DNA of 64,000 nt from DASZRZ01 sp963732925 (lineage in GTDB: Bacteria; Acidobacteriota; Terriglobia; Terriglobales; Acidobacteriaceae), in NCBI GenBank assembly GCA_963732925.1, contig CAVTBJ010000001.1:62001-126000 (forward strand), written 5' to 3'. Both the position numbers and the translations under genes were made by a program. Below the pieces are notes generated by a model that made no database searches, was not told the origin of the DNA, and worked only from the letters and a program-made list of their open reading frames with translations. Of this stretch, positions 9,002 through 17,740 are shown one piece after another (the stretch's first letter is position 1; each line of letters opens with the position of its first letter).

Positions 9002-10008
9002 GTACGGCAGGTGTGGGCCGCAGGCGAGGCTCCTCCCCGTGGCTTCGTCTTGGGATCGGGTATGGCATCGCCGCGGCGGGACTCGCCTGGGTGCTGCACG
9101 GCGTTGACCTTCGCCAACTGTTGCGATACATGTTTGTTCTGGACTGGCACTGGGTTGTGCTGGCCGTTGCGCTCGATGTTTTCGGCTACTTCTGCCAGGG
9201 GCTACGCTGGGAACTGCTGTTGAGGCCTCTGGGAAAACTTTCGCCGGTCCGCACCACGCAGGCAGTTTACGCCGGCCTGTTCACCAACGAAGTCCTGCCG
9301 ATGCGTGTAGGAGAACTGGCGCGAGGCTACCTGGTGTCGCGCTGGCTGGCGCAGCCGCTGGCCGCCATCGTGCCCTCCATGGCCATGGAACGGCTGTTTG
9401 ACGCGGTGTGGTTCGCGCTGGCCATGGGCATCACTGCGTTGGTGGTGGAGCTTCCCCCGGACCTGGCGATGGGAGCGGACGTTCTGGGTGCCATCGCCAT
9501 CCTGGGCGTTGCGCTGTTTCTTTATCTGCTCTGGAAAGAAGAAACGGCGCCCGAGCAGACAGGGACAGGTTCGCCCCTGGCTTCGTGGCGAACCTGGCTC
9601 AGACTTCGCCTGCGCGAGTTTCACGAAGGCATACGCCGGATCGGAATAACCCGCTTGGTGGAGCTTTCCTTCGCCGTATCTCTGATTCTGCTGCTGGCCC
9701 AGGCGACCGCTTTCTGGTCCATCGTGGAGGCCAACGGAGTGGCCATTCCGATCTGGGCGGGGGCGGCGGTATTTCTCATCATTCACCTGGGGACGGCCCT
9801 GCCCAATGCTCCTGCCAACGTTGGCAGTTACCAGTTTTTCTGCGTCCTTGGACTCACCCTGTTCGGCGTGGAAAAGACTCGGGCGGCGGGCCTGGCATTC
9901 ATCGCCTTTCTGATTCTTACTCTTCCTTTGTGGCTGCTGGGTGCCATTGCCTGGGCGCGCAGCGGGACGAGCCTTTCCGAGGTGCGCGCGCGGCTCAGGC
10001 GGACCTAG
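8977..10008 (+). CDS. UPF0104/YbhN-family membrane protein, probable lipid flippase
   Basis: A 343-residue polytopic protein with about eight hydrophobic helices, matching the lysylphosphatidylglycerol-synthase transmembrane region family (PF03706). Typical elements are GLFTNEVLPMRVGELARGY near residue 100 and the re-entrant-like PNAPANVGSYQFF near residue 285, equivalent to PGGLG..E in MprF flippase domains. In MprF this module moves aminoacylated lipid to the outer leaflet; as a separate gene it probably does the same for the synthase encoded two genes upstream. It overlaps the hydrolase gene by 25 bases. The start is ATG at 8977; later starts would cut into the first helix. The substrate is inferred from context only. 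Confidence 0.5.
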   Translation: MDSAAVPLSTAGVGRRRGSSPWLRLGIGYGIAAAGLAWVLHGVDLRQLLRYMFVLDWHWVVLAVALDVFGYFCQGLRWELLLRPLGKLSPVRTTQAVYAGLFTNEVLPMRVGELARGYLVSRWLAQPLAAIVPSMAMERLFDAVWFALAMGITALVVELPPDLAMGADVLGAIAILGVALFLYLLWKEETAPEQTGTGSPLASWRTWLRLRLREFHEGIRRIGITRLVELSFAVSLILLLAQATAFWSIVEANGVAIPIWAGAAVFLIIHLGTALPNAPANVGSYQFFCVLGLTLFGVEKTRAAGLAFIAFLILTLPLWLLGAIAWARSGTSLSEVRARLRRT

Positions 10009-10044
10009 ACCTCGAAGTCCGGGGATGGAAGTTCGGGGAAAGGA

Positions 10045-10080
10045 AATGCCCAGCCGTGTAACAACTCTGGTCTGGGCATT
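10045..10080. terminator. Bidirectional hairpin between convergent genes
   Basis: AATGCCCAG and CTGGGCATT form a perfect 9-bp stem around an 18-base loop, between the stop of the flippase gene and the stop of the minus-strand gene at 10104. Confidence 0.5.
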
Positions 10081-10103
10081 CCGGGAGCTGACCTTCGATC
10101 CGC

Positions 10104-10523
10104 TCAGCTTGCGCGCGAACGAAGGGCTGGCTGTTTCGCCAGCTTTGCCGAACCATGCAGGGGATAGTAAAACGCTGTGCCGTTCGTATCACCAGGATAG
10201 AAGTAATCCATGATGCGTGGCACGCCGCCGGTCTCCTGCTGCGAGACATTCACCACCGCGCGACCGGTGGGCTGCCGGCGCGAGGCGCTGCCCGCCAGTT
10301 CAAAGAAGGCCTGCGTGCCATTCGCGCTGCGAACCTGCACGACATTGCCAAAATCCAGGTTGGTCAGATAATACTTTCCGGGCTCCAGCACGTGCCCAGG
10401 AAGCGCAACCGGTTGCTTCACCGTCAGCTTCACGATGGGATCGAGGGGCTCGGCCCACATAGGCGAAGCGGCAGCGGCAAACAGGAAGAGGCATACAGTC
10501 ATCATTAAAACTCGAAATTTCAT
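10104..10523 (-). CDS. Small secreted protein of unknown function
   Basis: A 139-residue exported protein with signal peptide MKFRVLMMTVCLFLF..SPMWA. The mature part starts with a short beta-rich domain (VKQPVALPGHVLEPGKYYL, then a VVQV strand) that resembles the small acidobacterial proteins in which a P-G-x-Y/V-L-x-P-G-x-Y motif recurs. No Cys remains after the signal. The start at 10523 is fixed by TCGGAGGAAGTT immediately upstream; the frame continues further 5' but without a better site. It follows the small Cx2C membrane protein (10583-10906) by 59 bases, same strand, so the two are probably cotranscribed. No family name can be given with confidence. Confidence 0.5.
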   Translation of the reverse strand: MKFRVLMMTVCLFLFAAAASPMWAEPLDPIVKLTVKQPVALPGHVLEPGKYYLTNLDFGNVVQVRSANGTQAFFELAGSASRRQPTGRAVVNVSQQETGGVPRIMDYFYPGDTNGTAFYYPLHGSAKLAKQPALRSRAS

Positions 10524-10582
10524 AACTTCCTCCGAAGTAAGTCCAATTCCGATCATTCGGTGCGCAGTCAGAGCGGTGAAGC

Positions 10583-10906
10583 TCAGGCCGCAATGCAATC
10601 GTTGATTTGGCACATCGGAGGACCCCGGACAACGGGACTGAGAAGAACTTCATGCCAAGGAAGAAGAGCGGAAACCTCTTCGAGACAGGAGTGGACGTAA
10701 GCCGGCAGGCGGGGGATGAAAACCGCGACTATGCCGGCAACCGCCGGGAGCGCGCACACGGAACAGACCGCGGCATCATCCACTCCCGTCTGTTGCGTCA
10801 GGTCGAACCTGGGCTCGTGAAATCCACGAACTACTAGGATTCCGACAAGAATCCCAACACAGCCCAAGCTGAGTGCAATCTTGCGGAGTGGAATCGGACA
10901 GAACAT
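10583..10906 (-). CDS. Small membrane protein with Cx2C and C-terminal RGPP (DUF2946-like), paralogue 1
   Basis: 107 residues. An N-terminal helix (about 8-27) is followed by AAVCSVCALPAVAG, a second hydrophobic stretch, and a C-terminal VVRGPP motif with further Cys residues. The order TM - CxxC - RxPP is shared with the small proteins at 17398-17691 and 29302-29589, which precede a metal RND efflux system and a TonB receptor. This resembles the loosely defined DUF2946 group, found near copper-related outer-membrane proteins; that link is inference. AAGGAGCC nine bases before the ATG supports the start. It is the least conserved of the three copies: it lacks the AHSS following CxxC. Confidence 0.5.
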   Translation of the reverse strand: MFCPIPLRKIALSLGCVGILVGILVVRGFHEPRFDLTQQTGVDDAAVCSVCALPAVAGIVAVFIPRLPAYVHSCLEEVSALLPWHEVLLSPVVRGPPMCQINDCIAA

Positions 10907-11474
10907 ACAGCGGCTCCTTGCCGCTTCTTAACCATAAGAACCCTTGAACTCAAAAATGGTTGTGGGGAAATCCCAGGCGACCTGCACAGCCTTACAGCCT
11001 AGAGGTTGCCTATCGCCCGAAAAATGTGCCGGGCGAATTCTTCAGCCGCAAGCTTATTCCTGAGCTATGAAATGCACCTGGAGAGCGGAACTGCGCGATT
11101 CGTTTTCTCGCGTCAGAGCGGTCGTCCAGCTCGTAATGCAGCTGAGATCAGGAGTGAGATCAGGAGAAGGACGATTGGGCTGGTGAACCGCGGAAGCAAA
11201 AGCCGCAAGCCCTTGGTCCGCCTCTGGGGGAGAAACCGCGTTCCGGCAGTAGCGGGCTAAAAGTTCAGCAGCATTCTGCGAAGAAAGACCATCCAAACTA
11301 GATTGCAGCCTGAAGGCAGAGAGGCGCCGGATCGTCGCTCCAGAATGGCTGCTGGAACGAGAGATGCCTCCAAAGAGTGGATGGTGCAAGTTGCCGGGAT
11401 CGTTCTCCTGCAAGGCGGAAGCTCCCGCTGGGACGCGGTGTTGTGCCAAGCTCCCCGGATGGATTAAATTAAGT
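10907..11474. other. 570-base intergenic stretch without a recognisable gene
   Basis: Between the minus-strand Cx2C gene and tetR. A 131-codon open frame exists on the minus strand (11054-11449), but its Ser/Arg/Pro-rich translation has no signal peptide, domain or clear ribosome binding site. The promoters for both flanking units must lie here. I see no repeats or RNA fold. Confidence 0.5.
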
Positions 11475-11486
11475 GTTTATTTAAAC
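11475..11486. promoter_or_regulatory. Palindrome before tetR, candidate operator
   Basis: GTTTA-TT-TAAAC, an AT-rich inverted repeat in a GC-rich neighbourhood, 19 bases before the GTG start and just 5' of its ribosome binding site (GAGGGAGG). TetR-family repressors commonly bind such sites over their own promoter, which would make the efflux operon self-regulated. Confidence 0.5.
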
Positions 11487-11505
11487 GACGGAGGGAGGCG
11501 CTGTC

Positions 11506-12228
11506 GTGACTGAGAGTGTCCGTTCGCCAACCCAGGCGGGACGGCGACCGGCGGCGCCCCGGCGAGCGCGGGCCGACCTGGAAGGCGCGTCCAGCCGGAG
11601 CGCAATTCTGAATGCGGCCACTCGCGAGTTCGCCCGCATGGGTCTCGCGGGAGCGCGGATCCAGTCCATTGCGCAAGAAGCGGGAGTGAACGTCGCACTT
11701 CTCTACTACTACTTTGAAACCAAGGAGAACCTCTACGCGGCGGTGCTGGAGGAGGTCTTTTCCAACTGGGCACAGCGCGTAACGGCGGCTTTGCAGGGTG
11801 AGGGGAGCCCACGGGAGAAGGTGATGGCCTATGTGGAGGCATATTTTGACTTTATCGCGGAAGCGCCCCATCGTCCCCGCCTCGTGCAGCAGGAAATGAT
11901 GCAGTTGGGGAACAGCGGTTTCGGCAATCTGCAGAGGATGGCTCGCAAGCACGTCCGGCCGGTGCATCAGACCCTGTTGCAGTTACTGCGCAAAGGCTGC
12001 AAGCAGGGTGAATTTCGCCGGGTCGCGCCGGACTTCGTTTACTCCATCTCGGGAATTATCGTCAGTTATTTCACCAGCAGCACCTTTATTCTCGCGGTCA
12101 GCGGGCATGATCCGCTGGCACCAGCGCGGGTCACGGAACGCCGCCAGTCGGTTCTCGATACGATTGCCGCGGCTCTTCTTCGGCCGGTTCCGGCCAACGG
12201 TTACAAGCGTAAGAAAGAGGACCAGTGA
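11506..12228 (+). CDS. TetR-family transcriptional regulator of the efflux operon
   Basis: 240 residues. The N-terminal HTH spans about 25-75 (SAILNAATREFARMG, then IQSIAQEAGVNVALLYYYFETKENLYAAV), the canonical TetR signature. The C-terminal part resembles the TetR_C domain that binds drug-like ligands. The start is GTG, preceded by GAGGGAGG. The gene overlaps the TolC-like gene by 4 bases (GTGA), so it is the first gene of the operon TetR-TolC-EmrA-kinase-EmrB. By analogy with AcrR/EmrR-style arrangements it probably represses the operon until it binds a drug; the operator could be the palindrome at 11475. Confidence 0.5.
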   Translation: MTESVRSPTQAGRRPAAPRRARADLEGASSRSAILNAATREFARMGLAGARIQSIAQEAGVNVALLYYYFETKENLYAAVLEEVFSNWAQRVTAALQGEGSPREKVMAYVEAYFDFIAEAPHRPRLVQQEMMQLGNSGFGNLQRMARKHVRPVHQTLLQLLRKGCKQGEFRRVAPDFVYSISGIIVSYFTSSTFILAVSGHDPLAPARVTERRQSVLDTIAAALLRPVPANGYKRKKEDQ

Positions 12229-13703
12229 AGACGCCATTATGGTATGCGAGCTTCGTAGTGCTTTTCGGGAGTCTGCTGACCTGCCCGGAGAGCTGGACGC
12301 AAAACCTGCCGGGCAGAACCCGGATGCCGCCCGCGGAAGAGCAGCAGGAATCGGCCCCACAAGGCAGTCCGGCTCCGCAGATTCCGAGCCAGAATCCCAT
12401 TCTGGGCAGCGTTCCTTCCGGGCAATCCACCGGACAGACAGTGCAGCTCTCGCTTTCGGATGCGATCGACCGGGGGCTGCGGCAGAATCTCGGTTTGATT
12501 CTGGGAGAGCAGGGGACGCGCGCGGCCCGGGCGCAGCGGCTTCGCCACTTGAGCGATCTGCTACCCAACATCAACGCCCACACTTCGGAAACGGTGGAGC
12601 AAACCAACCTCGCGGCCTTTGGATTTCCCGTTAATCTGATTCCCGGCATTTCGCCGATTGTGGGGCCGTTCTCGGTGTTCGACGCCCGGGCAACGTACTC
12701 CCAGCGCCTCTTCGACTGGAAAGCCATCGAGAACACGCGATCGGCGGATGAGGGCATTAAGGCCGCGCAACTCTCCTACAAAGACACGCGCGAACTGGTG
12801 GTGCTGGTGGTGACCGACCTGTACTTGCAGGAGGTACTGAGCAAGTCCCGGATGGATGTGGCGCAAGTGCAACTCGACACCGCCAACGCCGTCTACCAGC
12901 AGGCCCAGGATCTGGAGCATGCCGGGTTGGCTGCCCAGATTGACGTGCTGCGGGCGCAGGTGGAGATGCAGTCGCAGGAGCAGCGGCTGCTGAGCGCGCA
13001 AAATGATCTGCAGAAGCAGAAGCTGACGCTGGCACGAGCCATCGGTCTTCCGGTGAGTCAAGCGCTGGAGACGACTGACACAATTCCTTATGCGCCGCTG
13101 CCGCCGGTGACCCTGGAACAGGTGCTGGCGGACGCATACCGGAACCGCGCGGATTACCAGCAGGCGCAGACTCTGGTGAAAGCTGCCGAACTGGCGCGCA
13201 GCGCAGCCCAGGCCGGCCGATACCCGACGGTCCGGGTTGATGGCGATTATGGCGTGCTGGGACGCGCTCCGGGCAGTTCGCATGGCACGTTTACAGCGGC
13301 GGCTTCCTTGCAGATCCCCATTTTTCAAGGAGGTCGAGTTCGCGCCGACGTACTCGAGAGCGACGCGCTGCTGCAACAAAGGCAGGCGGAGCTTTCCGAC
13401 CTCCATAACGAGATCGAAAACGAAGTTCGAACGGCCTTCCTGGACGTGAACACTGCGGCCAGGCAGGTGCAGGTTGCGCAGAGCTCGATTTCACTGGCCA
13501 ACCAGCAGTTGCAAGAGTCGCGCGACCGTCTGGCGGCGGGCGTGGCCAACACGCTGGAGGTGGTGCAGGCGCAGGAGGCGGTCGCGACCGCCAATGAGAC
13601 ATATCTATCGGCTTTGTTTACGCACAATCTCGCCAAGGCGTCTCTGGCGAGAGCCGCCGGCATGGCCGAGCAAGCAGTGAAGCAGTTCCTGGGAGGAAAG
13701 TAG
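12225..13703 (+). CDS. TolC-family outer membrane efflux channel
   Basis: 492 residues with a signal peptide (about 1-26), a Pro/Gln-rich linker (about 28-65), then two outer-membrane-efflux repeats (LSLSDAIDRGLRQNLGLIL from about residue 75 and DYQQAQTLVKAAELARSAAQ near 310), with long Gln/Ala-rich coiled-coil segments typical of the TolC periplasmic barrel. It should supply the outer-membrane exit for the EmrAB-like pump encoded next; a dedicated TolC in the operon is common when no global TolC serves it. Translational coupling to tetR by a 4-base overlap; the adaptor gene starts 2 bases after its stop. Confidence 0.5.
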   Translation: MKTPLWYASFVVLFGSLLTCPESWTQNLPGRTRMPPAEEQQESAPQGSPAPQIPSQNPILGSVPSGQSTGQTVQLSLSDAIDRGLRQNLGLILGEQGTRAARAQRLRHLSDLLPNINAHTSETVEQTNLAAFGFPVNLIPGISPIVGPFSVFDARATYSQRLFDWKAIENTRSADEGIKAAQLSYKDTRELVVLVVTDLYLQEVLSKSRMDVAQVQLDTANAVYQQAQDLEHAGLAAQIDVLRAQVEMQSQEQRLLSAQNDLQKQKLTLARAIGLPVSQALETTDTIPYAPLPPVTLEQVLADAYRNRADYQQAQTLVKAAELARSAAQAGRYPTVRVDGDYGVLGRAPGSSHGTFTAAASLQIPIFQGGRVRADVLESDALLQQRQAELSDLHNEIENEVRTAFLDVNTAARQVQVAQSSISLANQQLQESRDRLAAGVANTLEVVQAQEAVATANETYLSALFTHNLAKASLARAAGMAEQAVKQFLGGK

Positions 13704-13705
13704 CC

Positions 13706-14920
13706 ATGGCAGAGCATGAGGTCATTACCCGTCCCGAACCGCCGGAGCAGGAAACGGAAGAGCGCCACCCACCGGAGAAGAAACGCTCTTACTTCCAGGC
13801 CCACCCGGCAGCGAAATGGGTAGTGCTGGTCCTAGTGGTTGCGATTGCGGCCGGTGGATACTGGGCATGGACATATTTTTCCGTGCGGGAGTCCACCGAC
13901 GACGCGCAGATTGACGGCAACATTGTCCCGGTGGCTTCCAGGATCTCCGGCTGGGTGACGGAGATTAACGTCCACGACAACCAGGTGGTGAAAGCCGGAG
14001 ATGTGCTGGTGCGCCTGGATCCCAAGGACTACCAGGTGGCACTCGACCGGGCGCAAGCCGAACTGGCGAACGCCGAGGCCGACGCGCGGGCGGCTCACGT
14101 GGGAGTGCCGGTGACTTCCGCCGCCACCACCAGCCAGTTGCGCACCTCGGAAGCAGCCACGGCGGCGGCGCGGCAGGAAGTGGATGCAGCCAATGCCCGC
14201 CTGGCAGAAGCGCAGGCCAATTACACGAGAGCAGCCGCAGATTTGCAGCGCTACAGCGAATTAGTACAGAAGAACGAGATTCCGCGACAGACGTATGACA
14301 ACGCGGTGGCCACGGAGAAAGCGGCGCAGGCCTCGGTGAATGCGGCCCAGGCGGCAGTGGCCACAGCTAAGAGCCGGGTCCAGCAGGCGCAGGCGCAGGT
14401 TGAGGCGGCGCAGACCGGTCCGCAGCAAGTGGCGGTAACACGCGCCCGGGCTGGAGCGGCATCGGCGGCGGTACAGCGGGCCGAGGCAGCCGTGGAGCAG
14501 GCCCGCCTCAATCTGCAGTACACCACGATCAGCGCGCCGGTGGACGGCGTGGCCAGCAAGAAACAGAACGTGCAGCTTGGAGAGATTGTGCAGCCCGGCC
14601 AGCCGCTGCTGGCCATTGTTCCGTTGGAAGACACCTGGGTGACGGCGAATTTGAAGGAAACGCAGCTCAACGGCATGCATCCCGGACAGCGGGCAACGAT
14701 TCACGTGGATGCCTACGACCGCGACTACCAGGGACACGTGGACAGCATCGGTCCGGCGACGGGAGCGCGCTTCAGCCTGCTTCCTCCGGAGAACGCGACC
14801 GGGAACTACGTGAAGGTGGTGCAACGCGTGCCCGTGAAAATCGTGTTCGAAAAAGGCCAGGATACCAATCATCTTTTACGACCCGGCATGTCTGTGACAG
14901 CAACTGTGTTCATCAAGTGA
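13706..14920 (+). CDS. HlyD/EmrA-family membrane fusion protein
   Basis: 404 residues. A cytoplasmic N terminus (1-33), one TM helix (about 36-57), a biotinyl-lipoyl-like domain beginning ESTDDAQIDGNIVPVASRISGW, a long coiled-coil hairpin rich in Ala/Gln (about 115-260), then the closing lipoyl half (YTTISAPVDGVASKK) and beta-barrel. The DAQIDG and ISAPVDG motifs are the EmrA/VceA subgroup signature. It bridges the MFS pump in the inner membrane and the TolC-like channel. It starts 2 bases after the TolC gene and is followed 6 bases later by the kinase-like gene. Confidence 0.5.
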   Translation: MAEHEVITRPEPPEQETEERHPPEKKRSYFQAHPAAKWVVLVLVVAIAAGGYWAWTYFSVRESTDDAQIDGNIVPVASRISGWVTEINVHDNQVVKAGDVLVRLDPKDYQVALDRAQAELANAEADARAAHVGVPVTSAATTSQLRTSEAATAAARQEVDAANARLAEAQANYTRAAADLQRYSELVQKNEIPRQTYDNAVATEKAAQASVNAAQAAVATAKSRVQQAQAQVEAAQTGPQQVAVTRARAGAASAAVQRAEAAVEQARLNLQYTTISAPVDGVASKKQNVQLGEIVQPGQPLLAIVPLEDTWVTANLKETQLNGMHPGQRATIHVDAYDRDYQGHVDSIGPATGARFSLLPPENATGNYVKVVQRVPVKIVFEKGQDTNHLLRPGMSVTATVFIK

Positions 14921-14926
14921 GGGCGC

Positions 14927-15550
14927 ATGATACGTGTGATCACCATCGCGCGCGAATATGGAAGTGGAGGCGGCACGGTGGCGCGGGCGCTGGCGGAGAC
15001 GCTGGGCTGGAAGCTGCTGGATGGCGAGTTGATGTCCGAACTGGCAGCCAGGATGCGCTGCTCGGCGGCTCAGGTGGCCCGGTATGACGAACATCCGCCG
15101 TCGCTGCTTTCCCGCCTGATGCGGGCTTACTGGTCGGGCAGCGCGGACACCTGGTCCGGCACACCCAGCGTGCACGTGCTCGACGCGGACACACTGGCGG
15201 CCATGGCTGCCGGAATTATTCAGGAAGCGGCCCAGTTGGGCGGGTGCGTGATCGTGGGCCGGGGCTCGCAGTGTCTCCTGAGCGCCCGCCGGGACGTGTT
15301 TTCCATTTTTCTCTATGCCCCCAGGGAAGAACGGCTGCGGCGCCTGCGCGGACGGCACGAAAGCGAAAAAGAGGCGGACGCCGCTATGTTGGAGACCGAC
15401 CGGATTCGGACGGCGTATATCCGGCGATACCACGGACAGGATTGGATGGACCGTCGCCTATACGACCTGATGATGGATTCCAGCGTTGGAGATTCGGTGG
15501 TGGTTTCCACGATCCTGGTAGCGGCAGGCCTGGCTTCTCAGCGTGCCTGA
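14927..15550 (+). CDS. Cytidylate kinase-like family protein
   Basis: 207 residues matching the cytidylate-kinase-like family (PF13189). The N terminus MIRVITIAREYGSGGG is the P-loop, followed by a helix and LGWKLLDGELM; CVIVGRGSQCLL and a Lid-like RLRGRHESEKEAD with YIRRYHG follow. Real CMP kinases phosphorylate CMP/dCMP; members of this family found alone are rarely characterised. It sits between the EmrA-like adaptor (6 bases upstream) and the EmrB-like pump (129 bases downstream), an unusual place for a nucleotide kinase. It might modify the exported compound or a regulator; this is inference. The start ATG follows GAGGGCGC. Confidence 0.5.
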   Translation: MIRVITIAREYGSGGGTVARALAETLGWKLLDGELMSELAARMRCSAAQVARYDEHPPSLLSRLMRAYWSGSADTWSGTPSVHVLDADTLAAMAAGIIQEAAQLGGCVIVGRGSQCLLSARRDVFSIFLYAPREERLRRLRGRHESEKEADAAMLETDRIRTAYIRRYHGQDWMDRRLYDLMMDSSVGDSVVVSTILVAAGLASQRA

Positions 15551-15679
15551 AAGCAACGAATATCGTACAACGATATACCATCTTATGCCGGCGGCCTGAA
15601 TGGCAACCATGCTGTCCGCGATAGGGATTTTGCGGCGTCGCAAGCGCTGGGTGGGAACATGGTGGGATAAGGGATCTTT

Positions 15680-17244
15680 GTGGCCAGTGAGTCGGAAACC
15701 CAGGGAGGCGGGGCGGCAAAGTGGCTGGTAGCCATCGCGGTGATGTCCAGCGCGATTATGGAAGTGCTGGACACCTCGGTAGTGAACGTCAGCCTGCCCC
15801 ACATCGGGGGGAGCCTTTCGGCAACGGTCGACGAAGCCACCTGGGTACTGACCTCCTACATTGTGGCCAACGCCATCATCCTTCCCATCACCGGATGGCT
15901 TTCGAATTATTTCGGGCGCAAGCGCTTGCTGATGACGGTGGTGACCGGCTTTACGCTCTCCAGCGTGCTTTGCGGCCTGGCGCCAAGCTTGCCGGCGCTG
16001 ATCTTTTTTCGCGTCATGCAGGGTCTCACTGGCGGCGGATTACAGCCGCTTTCCCAGGCCGTGCTGCTGGAAGAATTCCCGCCCGAGGAACGGGGCAAGG
16101 CATGGGCTTCTGGGGCCTTGGCATTGTCGCCGCTCCTATTCTCGGTCCCACCCTTGGTGGTTGGATCACCACCAACTTGAGTTGGCGCTGGGTTTTCTAT
16201 ATCAATCTCCCTATCGGGATCATGAGCCTGATCCTGATCAGAACCTTCATCTACGACCCGCCCTATATCCGGCGCGGCAGCATGCGCGTGGATCTGTGGG
16301 GGCTGGGAATGCTCGCCATTGGCATGGGAGCGCTGCAGGTGTTCTTTGATAAAGGGCAGGAAGAAGACTGGTTCAGTTCCCATTTCATCTTGGCGCTGGC
16401 GGTCGTGGCGCTGGTGATGCTGACGGCCTTTGTCATTCGGCAACTTCGCGTCGATCACCCCCTGGTGAAGTTTGACCTGTTTCGATACCGATCGTTCGCG
16501 ACTGGAATCATCGTGGCCACCGCGCTGGGTTTCATTCTTTACGGAGGGCTAGTTCTTCTGCCCCTGTTCATGCAGCAACTGTTGGGCTGGAGCGCGCAAA
16601 CGGCCGGCTTCTGGACCAGTCCGCGCGGGCTGGGCGCCGCGGTATGCATGCCCTTGGCAGGATTGCTGCTGGGCCGGGGGTGGGACGGGCGCCGCCTGAT
16701 GATGATCGGGTTGGCAGCCGCCGGTTTTGCGGTTTATGGTTACTCGCGCATGACCCTTTCCTCTGGTCCCTGGGATTTTTTCTGGCCGCAGGTGGAGCAG
16801 GGCATCGGAATGGCACTTATCTTCGTGCCTCTTACGGTGCTGACCATGGATCCCATTCCGAAGCAGGACACCGGCTATGCCACAAGCCTGTACAGCGTGA
16901 TGCGGAACATCGGATCGAGCATGGGCATTTCGTTCGTCACCACCTGGGTGGCGCGGCGTTCCCAGTTCCACCAGGAGCGACTGGCGGAGCACATTACGGT
17001 CTTCAACCAGCAGGCCGAGCAGGCAATCGCCCAAGCCAAGGGGCTCTTTCACGGTTCCGATTTGACGGCGGCCGCCCAGCGCGCACTGGAATCGGTCTAC
17101 CGCATGGTTCAGCAGCAGGCGGCCCTGCTGAGTTTTTCCGATGTGTTCCATCTGTTTGCAATTCTGTATCTGCTGATGATCCCGTTGGCGCTGTTGATGC
17201 GGAAATCCAGGCATGGCGGTGCGACGACTGCCGCCGTGCATTGA
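15680..17244 (+). pseudogene. EmrB/QacA-type MFS drug transporter, interrupted by a one-base frameshift
   Basis: Reconstructed length about 521 residues, normal for the DHA2 (14-TM) family. Helix 1 with MEVLDTSVVNVSLPHIGG, the GWLSNYFGRKRLL A-like motif and EEFPPEERGKA are in the first frame; MGFWGLGIVAAPILGPTLGGW (motif C) and all later helices are in another. The two frames meet at 16100-16104 (GGCATGGG): restoring one base (GGCAATGGG) gives ERGKAMGFWG, as in homologues. The start is GTG at 15680. It completes the TetR-TolC-EmrA-kinase-EmrB unit as the proton-driven pump. No slippery heptamer is present, so programmed shifting is unlikely; the break is either a consensus error or a recent inactivation. 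Confidence 0.5.
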
Positions 17245-17397
17245 GGGTTTCGGGAACTAGTCTGGAAGCTTGAAACTTCGTGAAGCGAGACAAGGCAGTG
17301 GCATCACCGGAAGCCCGGTATTGCTGTCGCGCTCGCCTGGGCTCCAAGACACTTGTGGTAGCATGAATTGCGAAGCTCTTCTTTTTGTTTTTAAGTG

Positions 17398-17691
17398 ATG
17401 CGTGAGACGCTCCAAGCCCGTCTCCGGTTCTGGGCAGCTCTTGGCTGCATCGCCGTAGTATTGCTTTTCGCCGCGGCGGAGGCCCTCCACGTGGACTGCG
17501 GGTCTGCGGCTCCAACCAGACCTTCAGTGTGCGTGCTGTGCATTTCCGCACACTCTTCGGTAGCGACTCCGGAGGTTCACGGGGCGCCCGTGGTTGAGAA
17601 GGTTGGTTTCGTCGCTCCCCTGCAGTCATCCGATGCGGATCTTTCCTTCCCGCATTTCAGCCTCTACATCCGGCCACCCCCATCCGTCTGA
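17398..17691 (+). CDS. Small exported or membrane protein with Cx2C and C-terminal RPPP (DUF2946-like), paralogue 2
   Basis: 97 residues from ATG (a GTG lies just before it). An N-terminal hydrophobic helix (about 10-27), then PSVCVLCISAHSS, a variable stretch, and the ending IRPPPSV. The minus-strand protein at 29302-29589 has CTVCVVAHSSS and ends VRPPPEN, and 10583-10906 has VCSVC and VVRGPP, so the three are paralogues. This copy lies 49 bases upstream of the heavy-metal RND operon and is probably its first gene. The Cx2C pair with a nearby His suggests metal or thiol chemistry in the periplasm. No experimental function is known to me. Confidence 0.5.
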   Translation: MRETLQARLRFWAALGCIAVVLLFAAAEALHVDCGSAAPTRPSVCVLCISAHSSVATPEVHGAPVVEKVGFVAPLQSSDADLSFPHFSLYIRPPPSV

Positions 17692-17740
17692 TTCCCCCCA
17701 AGTACCGGGCTAAGGATTGTGACAGCGTAGGAGGAAAAGG

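Noticed and set aside
11054..11449. A 131-codon minus-strand frame before tetR
   Set aside because: No signal, domain or ribosome binding site; Ser/Arg-rich composition.
16096..16110. Programmed -1 frameshift in the MFS gene
   Set aside because: There is no X-XXY-YYZ heptamer and no following stem; a lost base is simpler.
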